Assembly: GCF_001661345.1 (NCBI RefSeq)
Contig: NW_017962915.1
Location: 747,657-811,656, forward strand
DNA from: Ascoidea rubescens DSM 1968
Taxonomy: Eukaryota; Ascomycota; Saccharomycetes; Ascoideales; Ascoideaceae
DNA length: 64,000 nt
Direction of reading: 5' to 3'
In this document: positions 8,703 through 19,413 of the stretch, in pieces
Numbering within the stretch: the stretch's first letter is position 1
Layout: each line of letters begins with the position of its first letter
Notes under the pieces: model-generated
The model's input: the letters and a program-made list of their open reading frames with translations, nothing else
What the model was told of the DNA's origin: nothing
The model's database searches: none
Program-made: the position numbers and the translations under genes

Positions 8703-11700
8703 ATGCTCATCACTGGATTATCACAAAGATATTCAATGGAAAACAAACGAAAAAGATCCTTTGAGAGCCAGAGACCATCCAGGCCCAGCAAGAAATTGGA
8801 TTTGGCAGAAGGAGTTTGGCCAGAATCTTTTCGAGAGCTAGAATTGATTTATTTTCATTTAAATACCTTTTACACTTTTCTCTCTGCAAAAAAGAATACC
8901 GTAACTAGTTTTGATACTGTGAAGGTCCCTGCTGAAAAACAAATCAAAAGAAAACTAACCCATATTGATGTTTGCAAATTGATAGCATTATTGCCAAATC
9001 ACACTCTGTTTCGTTATGTTGATAAAAGTCAATTATCATTACTAGAGGAGAAGCAATTTGACAACCACGGATTTGTTCAAAAAGAATCTGATATTTTCAA
9101 ATTAGAAGATTTAGAAGATGAAGACGAAGCAAAAAATCAGGTTCTATTGTTTGAGTTCACCGATAGCACACCAAATCAGAAAAAAGTTAAAAGCTCGTTT
9201 TATTCAAACACTCCAATATACACTACTGAGCAAATAAAGAGATTAATTGATAAAAGAAAAAAACTTTTCGAAGAGGCTGTTAACCGATTTTTAGAGAAAT
9301 GTTCCAAAGATGAAGATCCTATGGAACGTTTAACTGAAAATGCTAAGATTCATTTGCCTAAATTAAATACATTTATTGACCCAATTCAAGCAATGCTAGA
9401 AAATCAAAACGAAAACGAGCAATCAAATAGTTTAGATGAGAGATGTTCTATTCCGGAAATGATCGATCTTTTGAAAAAATCAAGTTTTTATAAGCATCAG
9501 ATTGTTTCTAATGGAGAATTTCACTTTCCAGAAAGAACTCCAATGTATTCATCATTGAATTTTGAATTATCACCAAAGTTGATCAAAGCTCTCCACGATG
9601 TGAAATCTGTTAGAGAATTTTATTCGCATCAAGCTAAAGCAATAAATGCTATTCATCAAGAGAAAAATGTTATTATAACTACTAGTACATCCAGTGGAAA
9701 GAGTTTAATATATCAAATACCTGTTTTAAATAATTTGATTGAATCAAAAAAAGAAACGAAAGATTTGGAGACTGCGATTTACATTTTTCCAACCAAAGCA
9801 TTAGCACAAGACCAAAAGAGATCATTATCTGAATTAATAGAAGCCATCCCAAGTTTAGCAAGAAATATTTTAGTTGAAACCTTTGATGGTGATACTCCGA
9901 AAAATAAACGGTCTTATATTAGAGAAAATGCTCATATCATTTTCACAAATCCAGATACTATTCATTGGTCTATTTTGCCTAATAATGAAAATTGGAGCTC
10001 ATTTTTAAAAAGACTAAAGTATATAGTAGTGGATGAATTGCATATTTATAATGGTTTATTTGGTTCGCATGTTGGATTAGTGATGCGAAGACTAATTCGG
10101 ATATGCAATTATATCGGAAACAATAATATTATATTTATATCATGTTCAGCTACTTTAAAAACCCCAATAAAACATATGTCAACTCTTTTTGGGTTAAGTG
10201 AATCAAAGGATTCAATTTGTCATATTTCAAAAGATGGATCACCATCTGGTGAAAAGTATTTAATAGCTTGGAATCCCATATTAGTTAATAAAAACAATCA
10301 TGAACATAAACGAGAATCATTTATTGTTGAATCTGCTAGGATATTAATTGAATTAGTGAAGAATAATTTTAGAGTGATAAGCTTTTGTGTTGTAAGAGAA
10401 GTATGTGAATTATTAATGAAGGAAGTTAGATATCAGCTTAAAGAAATAAATAGATCTGACTTGATCGAGAAGATTATGGCATATCGTGGAGGATATTCTG
10501 CATCCGATAGACGAGAAATTGAATTTCAAATGTTTAATCAAAATTTAAAGGCAATTATTGCAACAAATGCTCTTGAGTTGGGTATAGATATTGGGTCATT
10601 AGATGTTGTATTAAACTGTGGATTTCCTATATCTCTTGCAAATTTCAAGCAGCAAAGTGGTAGAGCTGGAAGAAGAAACAAAGATTCAATGACATTATTT
10701 GTTGGTAGTAATGATCCTGTTAATCAATTTTACATGAAAGATCCCAACAAATTGATCAGTAATAATTATCAGGAATTGGTGTTAGATTTTAAAAATTTAG
10801 TAATTTTAGAGTCACATATTCAATGTGCAGCATTTGAATTGCCAATTAACATTGAAACAGATTCCAGGATTTTCTTTGGAGAGGAATTTTTAGAAAAAAT
10901 TTGTGAAAAGAGTTTACGAAAGGATGATTATGGATACAATACAAGTGAAAAATATTTACCTTGGCCAAGTTCTTTTGTTAATTTAAGAGGGGATTTTGAG
11001 GATAAATTTGCAGTAGTTGATGTAACCAATGGACGGAATATAGTTATTGAAGAAATTGAAAAAACTAGAACTACATTTACGTTGTATGATGGAGGGATTT
11101 TTATCCATCAGGGCTTGCCATATTTAATCAAGGAGTTTAACCCTGAAGAGTTTTATGCCAAAGTGATTCGGGTTAATGTTGATTGGAGAACAAACCAAAG
11201 AGATTACACAGATGTTGATCCGATAGAAGTTGAAAAGGCAATAAAGGCAGATTGTCCAATTTATTTTGGTAAGGTCAAGATCACGATGGTTGTATTTGGG
11301 TTTTTCAAAGTTGATAAGAAAAATCGAATTTTAGATGCAGTACAAGTTACTAATCCTCCAGTTATTATTGATACAAAGGGGTTTTGGATAAATGTTCCAA
11401 AGGAAGCTATCTCGATGGTAAGAAAAAAGGAGTTATCATTAGCAGGTGGAATTCATGGAGCGCAGCATTGCATTGCTAATTTGTTTCCATTGATTATTTT
11501 TAGTGGAAAAGATGATATATTTAGTGAGTGCAAAGCACCAGAGAAAGAATTTGCAAACAGGCAAACTAGTCGACAACGACCAGCCAGGTTAATATTTTGT
11601 GATTTTAAAGGTGGAGTATACGGGAGTGGATTGTGTGAGAAGGCATTTGAGAATATTGAGGAAATATTGGAGGAATCGTTAAAGAGAATTATTGAATGTG

Positions 11701-12083
11701 ATTGCGAGTATGGATGTCCCGAGTGCATTGCTTCAGGGTCGTGTAAAGAGAGTTCGTTAGTTTTGTCGAAACCCGCAGCAGTTATAATTCTTTCAGTGAT
11801 TTGTGGATACGAAATTGATTTGGATTCCATACCCAAGGGACCAGAGATCAATATGCCGTTAATTAAGACTGAGACTATAGTTGCCAGTGGAGATATAATT
11901 AAGAGGAATAAAAAGTTTGAGGTTGTTGAGCCTAAAAAGGATTGCAGAATAATGAAGATGAATAAAGGGAAGATTGTTTATAAGAGGAATAAAAAAGAAA
12001 GTGAGATAGTAGGCAATGGATTTGGAAGTGATGAGTTTGAAAGTGATCCATTTGGAGACGATGATGATGATGAATTTTTTTGA
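8703..12083 (+). CDS. HRQ1: ATP-dependent 3'-5' DNA helicase Hrq1 (RecQ4-like)
   Basis: A superfamily 2 helicase of about 1126 residues, the yeast RecQ4-like enzyme that unwinds DNA in telomere maintenance and interstrand-crosslink repair. The Walker A segment TSTSSGKS lies near residue 330. The motif II box is DELH, near 442. The helicase C-terminal domain carries QQSGRAGRR near 650. After it comes the DUF1998-type region ending in a four-cysteine cluster, CDCEYGCPEC, near 998. The C-terminus is acidic. The reading frame is open from a GTG at 8673, but the first ATG is 8703. A second, at 8736, precedes a basic segment (ENKRKRSFE) and could also be used. No close neighbour is transcribed with it; LPX1 follows 271 bp downstream on the same strand. 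Confidence 0.93.
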   Translation: MLITGLSQRYSMENKRKRSFESQRPSRPSKKLDLAEGVWPESFRELELIYFHLNTFYTFLSAKKNTVTSFDTVKVPAEKQIKRKLTHIDVCKLIALLPNHTLFRYVDKSQLSLLEEKQFDNHGFVQKESDIFKLEDLEDEDEAKNQVLLFEFTDSTPNQKKVKSSFYSNTPIYTTEQIKRLIDKRKKLFEEAVNRFLEKCSKDEDPMERLTENAKIHLPKLNTFIDPIQAMLENQNENEQSNSLDERCSIPEMIDLLKKSSFYKHQIVSNGEFHFPERTPMYSSLNFELSPKLIKALHDVKSVREFYSHQAKAINAIHQEKNVIITTSTSSGKSLIYQIPVLNNLIESKKETKDLETAIYIFPTKALAQDQKRSLSELIEAIPSLARNILVETFDGDTPKNKRSYIRENAHIIFTNPDTIHWSILPNNENWSSFLKRLKYIVVDELHIYNGLFGSHVGLVMRRLIRICNYIGNNNIIFISCSATLKTPIKHMSTLFGLSESKDSICHISKDGSPSGEKYLIAWNPILVNKNNHEHKRESFIVESARILIELVKNNFRVISFCVVREVCELLMKEVRYQLKEINRSDLIEKIMAYRGGYSASDRREIEFQMFNQNLKAIIATNALELGIDIGSLDVVLNCGFPISLANFKQQSGRAGRRNKDSMTLFVGSNDPVNQFYMKDPNKLISNNYQELVLDFKNLVILESHIQCAAFELPINIETDSRIFFGEEFLEKICEKSLRKDDYGYNTSEKYLPWPSSFVNLRGDFEDKFAVVDVTNGRNIVIEEIEKTRTTFTLYDGGIFIHQGLPYLIKEFNPEEFYAKVIRVNVDWRTNQRDYTDVDPIEVEKAIKADCPIYFGKVKITMVVFGFFKVDKKNRILDAVQVTNPPVIIDTKGFWINVPKEAISMVRKKELSLAGGIHGAQHCIANLFPLIIFSGKDDIFSECKAPEKEFANRQTSRQRPARLIFCDFKGGVYGSGLCEKAFENIEEILEESLKRIIECDCEYGCPECIASGSCKESSLVLSKPAAVIILSVICGYEIDLDSIPKGPEINMPLIKTETIVASGDIIKRNKKFEVVEPKKDCRIMKMNKGKIVYKRNKKESEIVGNGFGSDEFESDPFGDDDDDEFF

Positions 12084-12354
12084 AAAATAAATATTGAAAT
12101 AGTAAAAGAATAATGAATAAAATCTGGGGTAATTGTTATTGTAGGAAACGGTTTGAGTTGCCCAAAGAGGAATAGTGATGAGAAATAAAGTTTAAAGAAG
12201 GTTCTCCACAATACTAGGAGGGATCAAATGCTTATTTAACACAATAAGATTCTTTTGCAAGCAATTGTGTATAAATATCCAGAAAGGTAATATATATCTA
12301 GAGAGATAGAAGTAAGAGAGAGGGAAAATTGAAGTAAACTAAAACAAGGTGACG

Positions 12355-13518
12355 ATGAAGGAGAAATTGTTTACGAAGATTAAGAAAACAACAAAGGCAG
12401 TGTTTCCAAGGAGCTCACGTTTATCGACACTTTCATCAGAGGATGTGTTATCAATTGTTTATAATGAGTTTGAAAGCACTTTGAGCTGTGATGATATTGT
12501 TTGCAATAAAAACAGTGATAGTGATAAAGTTGTATACAATTTGGTTTTTTTACATGGAACTGGAATGAATAAAGAGATTTGGAACTACCATATAGAGAAG
12601 ATATTTGAGTATTGTTTGGTAAAAAAAACAGAGATTAATTGGAAACTCGGTAAAGTTATTAGTGTGGATATGGTTAATCATTGCGATTCATATTTATTGA
12701 ACCGGGATAAATTGGGAGTTGAGTATAATTGGATCGATGGATCAAAAGACGTTATTAAGATAATGAAGGAAGAAAAGTTGTATATGAAGGAAGAAAAGAG
12801 GAAACGAGTGAAGAATATTTTGATTGGACATTCGTTGGGAGGATTTCAGGTATTGATGATTGGGTTTTTGGAACCAAATTTAGTTGATTCAATATTATCT
12901 ATTGATCCAGTTATTTATACTGATGGAAATAATGAAAGGACAATAAAGAGGTTTAGCACCTTATACTCCAGTATTCTTAAGAGCGAATTTAAGAATCTAA
13001 AGGAATGCAAGGAATATTTTTACAAAAAATCAATTTTCAAAGATTTTCATCCAAGAATTCTCGAGGATTATATGAAATCGGAAATCAATTATGTGGAGAA
13101 GAATGGAGAAAGAAGAATCGAATTGAAAAGTAATGTGAAACAACAAATGGCTACATATATGTCGGTCTTTAAGGTTATCAAGACTGGGATGAGGATTTTA
13201 GAGTTAATATCCAAGGAAATCGAGGTTGTGCACATAATTGGAACCAAAGCGAGGTGGAACGACCAAAGGGCCTACAAATACATCAGAGAGAAGATACAAA
13301 ACTGCCAAAAAGTTGACATCGAAAACGCCAAACACCTTTTGAACTGTGAGGAGCCAGATCGCATGGTGACGCTTATCGTGCAGCAATTGCACCGCCGGGC
13401 GCAGGAGAAACAGACCCAGAGACGCGGGTCGGACTCAGAAACGAGGGCAGCTCTCTTTGAAAGCGAGTTCCAAAGGCACATCGAGGACCGGTTGAGCCGT
13501 CGGTCGACAAAGCTCTAG
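12355..13518 (+). CDS. LPX1: Peroxisomal lipase Lpx1-like alpha/beta hydrolase
   Basis: An alpha/beta-hydrolase of 387 residues. It shows the oxyanion-region motif NLVFLHGTGM, the segment YNWIDGSKDVIKI and the nucleophile elbow GHSLGGFQ (Ser160). All three align with S. cerevisiae Lpx1 (NLVFLHGSGM, FNWIDGARDVLKI, GHSMGGFQ). The C-terminal tripeptide TKL is a weak variant of the PTS1 signal (Lpx1 ends QKL), which supports import into peroxisomes. The family acts as a triacylglycerol lipase. The frame is open from a GTG at 12349, but ATG 12355 is the sensible start. From about 13230 the codons turn GC-rich, and the enrichment continues beyond the stop, so base composition and not codon selection changes here. 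Confidence 0.87.
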   Translation: MKEKLFTKIKKTTKAVFPRSSRLSTLSSEDVLSIVYNEFESTLSCDDIVCNKNSDSDKVVYNLVFLHGTGMNKEIWNYHIEKIFEYCLVKKTEINWKLGKVISVDMVNHCDSYLLNRDKLGVEYNWIDGSKDVIKIMKEEKLYMKEEKRKRVKNILIGHSLGGFQVLMIGFLEPNLVDSILSIDPVIYTDGNNERTIKRFSTLYSSILKSEFKNLKECKEYFYKKSIFKDFHPRILEDYMKSEINYVEKNGERRIELKSNVKQQMATYMSVFKVIKTGMRILELISKEIEVVHIIGTKARWNDQRAYKYIREKIQNCQKVDIENAKHLLNCEEPDRMVTLIVQQLHRRAQEKQTQRRGSDSETRAALFESEFQRHIEDRLSRRSTKL

Positions 13519-13960
13519 CGCCACGCAGCCGGCAAGGTCGGAGGAGTGTCCAGCAGGCTTTCGGCACGCCCGGCTTTTATTTACACGTGACTACGGACCG
13601 TATAAGAGCCGTCCACCGCTTGGGCGCGTGCGCTGGCTTGTGTTGCCTCTGGTCCATCTGCTTCCTGTGCTGCCTGTGCTGTCTCTGCTGCCTCTGGTGA
13701 CTGTGCTTCTCTCGCCACTCTTCCTCTGCTATCTTTGCTACTGCTTGTTCAAACGAGCTTTATTTGCCTGCTCTTTAACCCCTACTGCGACTGTCATTTG
13801 CACTGCACATTCTGCTATTTCTATCCCCAGTGTGGATCACCTTGGTCCTTTCATCTGCTCATTCTGCTTATCCAGCTCATTCTGCTTCCTCTGCTTCCCC
13901 TGCTTTCTCTGTTTATCCAGATTGTACAGTCTATACAACCTATCCAGCTTACCTAGCCCG
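13230..13960. other. GC-rich island across the LPX1 3' end and SSD1 promoter
   Basis: Base composition shifts from AT-rich to GC-rich inside the last third of LPX1, stays so across its stop at 13518, and fades after about 13960. To about 13600 the strand is mixed or purine-leaning. From about 13620 it is pyrimidine-rich with many CTG/CTTCC-type repeats. Open frames inside it are by-products of low stop density and show no domain. Confidence 0.75.
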
Positions 13961-14808
13961 CCAACCTGTTTCTTGTGCCAGTTCCTACGCTGCCAGATAT
14001 ATCCAGTAGTTAGCAATCACACCTAGTCTTGCTCCATACTGCCAAAGCGAACTCCTCTTTCTCGTTTTTGATTTTCTGTGAAGCTGTTAATTACTGATCA
14101 ACCATCCCTCTTTTATTCAATTAATTATTTCTCTATCCAGACAATCAATCTATCTATTCTTCCTCTACCTCTCTGTCAATCCTTGTTCTGTTCTTTGATT
14201 GCACCTAACTACCCATTCCCCAAGAATAGTCTTTTTTTAGTATCTGGAGTCAAAAAAATTCTAAAAAAAACTCAAAAAAAAAATCAAAAAAAATCAAACA
14301 AACTCTCAATCCATCAACCAACAAATCAATCAATCCATCAACCAACAAATCAATCAATCCATCCATCAATCAATCAATCAAGTGGTAGTCTGTTCTATTT
14401 CTCTTGAATAACTAATATTCTAATTAGTTATTCTATTACTCTACTTTACTTCATCCCATCTTATTCTATTCCAAGTTAATCTTAGTTTAGTTTTCGTTGA
14501 TTGTATTGTTTTATTTTTATTTTTATTTTTATTTTTATTTTTATTTTTATTTAATATTTATCTTTTTATCTGGAATATTAAATACTAAAACACATTCAAT
14601 CATATTGTATCCAATCAAACCATATCATTTTATATCATATCATATCATTTTATTTCAATCCTTATTTCCTTTATTGATCTTTCTTTCCTTTTATTGATCT
14701 TTCTTTCCTTTTATTTTTATTTTTATTTTTATTTTTATTTCTATTTCTATTTTTTGGGGGGGGGTTTTATTTTCCTGTCATTTTTTATTTGCAATTCATC
14801 TTTCAAAA
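13519..14808 (+). promoter_or_regulatory. SSD1 promoter and ~1.2 kb leader
   Basis: A CACGTG E-box (13584-13589, in context ACACGTGA) lies 12 bp upstream of a TATA-like TATAAGAG at 13601-13608. Pyrimidine-rich sequence follows. If transcription starts just after the TATA box, the SSD1 leader would be about 1.15 kb; that is inference. The leader contains a tandem repeat (14313-14382), TTTTTA arrays (14508-14553 and about 14711-14750) and a G9 run near 14756-14764. No intact gene lies in it. Confidence 0.5.
14313..14382. repeat. Tandem repeat in SSD1 leader
   Basis: A CATC/AACC-type tandem repeat. The ~24-bp unit ATCCATCAACCAACAAATCA is present twice, followed by shorter CATCAATC copies. Confidence 0.7.
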
Positions 14809-16150
14809 ATGTCATCATCTAATAACAATAGCAATAACAATGCCCAAAATAGCTCCTCAAACAGATTACAAATCCCCGGTTTAAACCCTAACCAAAACCA
14901 ACAAACATTAAACCCAAACAAAAATAAAAGAAATCATCTACACATCGCTCACAGAAGATCTCCAAGTGATCTAACCACTTTAATGATCGAACAATTGGCG
15001 CTACAAAAACAATTGGAACTAGTTCAACAGCAACAACAACAAATCATTCAACAACAAGCGGTTCAACAAAATTACATCTTAAGCCAACAACAACAAATTA
15101 ACAATAACAGTAATAGCAATATTAACAACATTCACAACAATTCCTCTATAAGCTCAAATCAAATCCAAAATCAATCTCCAGTTCAAATCCAAATCCAAAA
15201 CCCAAACCAAAACCAAAATCAAATTCAAAATCAAAATATCAACCAAAACAAAAAAAGATCTCACAGAAGATCTCAATCCTCTTCTATAATGGGTTCAATG
15301 GGCTCAATGGGTTCTTTTAGTATCCCAAATTCTTCTTTAAACGTTCCTCCAATTCATCAATTATCTTCAAACCATAAACAATCTTCTTCTTTTTCCAAAA
15401 ATCTCCCAAATAACAATAACAATAACAACAATAGTAATAATAACAATAATAATAATAACAATAACAACAACAATTCAATCAACTTTCAACAGCCACAACA
15501 ACCCTTTTCTCTTTTACCACCATCTCCTTCATCTCATCAACGTCAAAAAAGTGGCCATGTTAGAAGACGCTCATTAGGTGTGACTGAAGCTAAAAAAGCT
15601 GCACAAATTGTTCAAAACCAAAGAAGTGTTTCTGGCGTTAATAGCAACATAAATTCTCCTGCAAGAATCAAAGAATTAACCGATGAATCTGAAATCGATA
15701 ATAACTCGGCTATTCTACCTCCTCCAGGCTTTCAATTTCCTCCAAAGAACCACTCTCCTTCTCCCTCTAATAACAACAACAATTTATCTAATAATAGCTC
15801 AAATAAATTCATAAATAACCAAAAAGCATTTCAATTCCCTCCTATAAACTCTTCTATTACAAATGACTCTCTATTACCTCCTCAACCAATGTTTGCCGGA
15901 AATTCCCATCAAAGATCAACTTCAAACTCTTCTGATTCAACTGGTCGTACCCCAACTCATAGCCGTAATAATAGTTCCCTTCATGAAAGAAAGCCTTCTG
16001 GCCATTTTAGAAATAATAGCAGAAATTATGACAATTCAAATATCAATTCAAATTGGAGATCTCAACAACAGCCAAGATTATCTAATTCTCAATCCTTAGG
16101 TAACTTGAAATCTTCTAATAACAATAACAATAACAGTAACAGTAACAATA

Positions 16151-16210
<60 letters not shown>

Positions 16211-19200
16211 TAAATAATCTTAGCGTAAATCTAAATAATAATCTCACTCCAGAATATGCTAATACCCTTGAAACTTCCAATTTTGTTCCTGGCCATAGAG
16301 GCAAATCTTCTTTTAGCGGTTCTTTTTCCTCAATTTCTTCTTTCCAAAATTTTCAAATTTCAAATTTCCCAAACCAAAATCAATTTGTTTCAAATGTCAC
16401 AAACCAAAATGCTTCTGGCCCCCAAAGAAAATCTTTATTTGCTCCCTATTTACCTCAAAATTTCTTACCCGAACTAATTAATAACGGAAGATTAGTAACT
16501 GGTACTTTGCGTGTAAATAAAAAAAATAGATCTGATGCTTATGTTTCCACAGATGGTTTATTAGATGCTGATATTTATATTTGTGGATCAAAGGACCGTA
16601 ATAGAGCTTTAGAAGGTGATTTGGTAGCTGTTGAATTACTTGTTGTCGATGAAGTTTGGAACAGTAAAAAAGAAAAAGAAGAAAAAAGAAAAAGAAAAGA
16701 TTTTGGTATATCCAATAGCATTCCAGGCGATGACTTACATAATGATGCAAGTACTACTGGTGCTTCATTAAATAGTAACGACATCTCTATTGATTCAATG
16801 GATACAAATTCAACAACTAACGGCGGCTCAATCTCTGGAACTACTATTGATAACTTATCTGGTGTTCCAAGACCATTAAAAAGAAGAGGTTCTCTTAAAC
16901 AAAGACCAACTCAAAAGAAGAATGATGATGTTGAAGTTGAGGGACAATCATTATTATTAGTTGAAGAAGAAGAAATTAATGACAATTATAAGCCTTTATT
17001 TGCAGGTCATGTCGTTGCTGTCATCGATCGTATTCCTAGTCAATTATTTGCAGGTACTCTTGGTTTAGTTCGTCCTTCTCAACAATCTAAAGATAATTCC
17101 AATCTTATTAATAAACCTCCTAAAATTGTTTGGTTCAAACCAACAGATAAAAAAGTTCCATTGATTGCTATTCCAACTGAACAAGCACCTAAAGATTTTG
17201 TTCCAAATCATGAAAAATATTCAGAAAAACTATTTGTTGCTTCAATTAAACGTTGGCCAATTACTTCATTGCATCCATTTGGTACTTTGGTAAGTCAATT
17301 AGGATCTATTGATGATCCAAGAACTGAAATCAAATCTATCTTAAGAGATAACAATTTTCTTTGCGATGAATTTCCGGATGTTGGAGAACGTTCAGGTCCC
17401 AAAGATCTTGTATTATTCAATGATCTACCAAAGTTGGAAGACGAATTAAAGAATCCTGAAAGAAAAAGATTTGAACATGAATATGTTATTGGTTTAACAC
17501 CGACTGGTGAAATTTCAGATAGTGCCATTCATATTGAAAGATTAGATGATGATAAAATTGAAATCGGTATTCATGTTGCCGATGTCACACATTTTGTTAG
17601 AGCTGGAACCCTTCTAGATAAGAAAATTAAAAAGAGAAATGTTTCAGTTCATTTAATTCAAAATGTAGTCAAGAATTTATTACCTCCAAAGATTAATGAA
17701 TTAATTAGTTTCAATGAGGGGCAAGAATCGTTAGCATTATCGACCATTTTTCAAATTGATACTAATAGTTTTGAAATTGATGATGTTTGGATCGGAGAAA
17801 GTGTTATTGATCCAAAACAAGTGATTACATATGATGAAATCGATAACATATTATCGAGTAATGAACTTGATGAAGAAATTTCATCAGCCACTTCTGATTA
17901 TATTAAAACTTTATCATTTATCTCTAAAGAATTTAGACGTCAAAGATTAAGAAACAATCGATTAGAAAATACTCCGGTATTAACGTTGCTTGATCAATTT
18001 GACGAAGAAAAAATCCGATTAGATTTAAACATTTTTAATAATAACTTGGCATATTCAATAATTGATGAAATCAATCATAAAGTGAATGCTACAGTTGCTC
18101 AAAAGATCTATGCACAATTGGGGGACAAGGCATTTTTAAGAAGAAACCCAATTCCTACATTATCTAAATTTGAAACATTTTTAAGAAGAGTTTCAGCATT
18201 AGGGATCAAACTCGATGCTACTACATCAGATACACTACAAAATAGTATTTTAGATATTGGTGATGATACTAGTAGAAAATGTGTTGAAACCCTTTTAAGT
18301 AAATGTATGAATAGAGGAAAATACTATATTGCAGGAAAAGTTGATTCCGATATGTATGGACATTATTATTTCAATTTGCCATTGTATACACATTTTACAG
18401 CCCCTTCAAAGAGATATGCTGATTTGATTGTCCACAGACAAGTTAAAGCTGTATTAAGAGGAGAAAGTGATTTTAAAGAAGAAATTGAGTCACTAAGAAT
18501 GACAGCGGAATATTGTAACTTTAAGAAAGATTGCTCAAAGAGTGCACAAGATCAGTCAGTTCATTTATTGTTAAGCCAGACTATTAATTCCATGAGTGAA
18601 AAAACCGGACAATTATTATGCATGGGTACCGTTTTGCAAGTTTATGAGTCATCATTTGATGTTTTAATTCCTGAATTGGGTATTGAAAAGCGAGTGCATG
18701 GAGATCAACTTCCATTGATTAAAGCTGAATTTGACAAGGAGAAGAAAGTTTTGGAGCTTTATTGGGAAAAGGGAGTTGATTCAGCTACATTTATTCCACA
18801 AGATGAGCAACAACCATTGTCATACCGTACATCTATTAAAAACAAGTTTAGAACTTCTACATTGGAAGCTGCATCATATCAAAAGAAGACCAAATTATCA
18901 AAGAGACAAATTGGATCGGAGGAATTGATTGAAAAACTATCGAAATTGAATTTATCAGTTCCAAAGATTCGATTGCCAGATGAATCGCTTGGAGGCAGCT
19001 GCAAGGATTTGTCAGCATCTCAAAGTTTACCAAACTCGCCAACTAGATCAGATATAGCCAATGGTAAGCCACAAAGGGTTGTGTCTGGATCTGAGGTTCT
19101 TCGTAAGAGTTCATCAGGTATATTTGATGAAGAGGGTCTCAATAGTAGTGGTTATATCAACAGTGTAGTTGAATCAGTGAATGAGGAAAATAATAATAGT

Positions 19201-19413
19201 AATAATAGTAATGATAATAATAATGAAGGTATTATTGTTGAGGGACCATTAAAGCCATATTTAAAGAATGTTATCACCAAAATAGATGGTGGATATTATA
19301 TTCAAGAAATCCATGAATTGAAGCAAGTACCAATTTTGTTGAGAGCTGAAATTGGTATGGCACTACCATGTTTAACAGTTCGTGCAGTAAACCCTTTTGC
19401 TTATACTAAATAA
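14809..19413 (+). CDS. SSD1: Ssd1 mRNA-binding translational repressor (RNB-fold)
   Basis: A 1534-residue RNB/RNase II-fold protein. Ssd1 binds specific cell-wall and growth mRNAs and represses their translation; the family has lost RNase activity. The N-terminal ~560 residues are Asn/Gln-rich and low complexity. They contain eight NDR-kinase consensus sites HxRxxS (HRRSPS, HRRSQS, HQRQKS, HVRRRS, HQRSTS, HSRNNS, HERKPS, HFRNNS) and two FQFP candidates for Cbk1 docking. The cold-shock-like segments and the RNB domain follow (from about residue 850, with EYVIGLTPTGEISDSAIHIE). The last ~150 residues are conserved and end in AVNPFAYTK. It is longer than S. cerevisiae Ssd1 (1250 aa) because of Asn/Gln tracts. 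Regulation by Cbk1 is inferred from these sites. The leader is unusually long. Confidence 0.95.
16117..16208 (+). repeat. AAT/AAC trinucleotide tract in SSD1
   Basis: Mostly AAT (AAC at the start) coding a long Asn run in the SSD1 N-terminal domain. A second, more AAC-rich Asn tract lies at about 15412-15475. Confidence 0.9.

Noticed and set aside
13628-14026. 132-codon Leu-rich open frame in the SSD1 leader
   Set aside because: It begins with GTG, is pyrimidine-repeat derived and lies in the predicted leader of SSD1.
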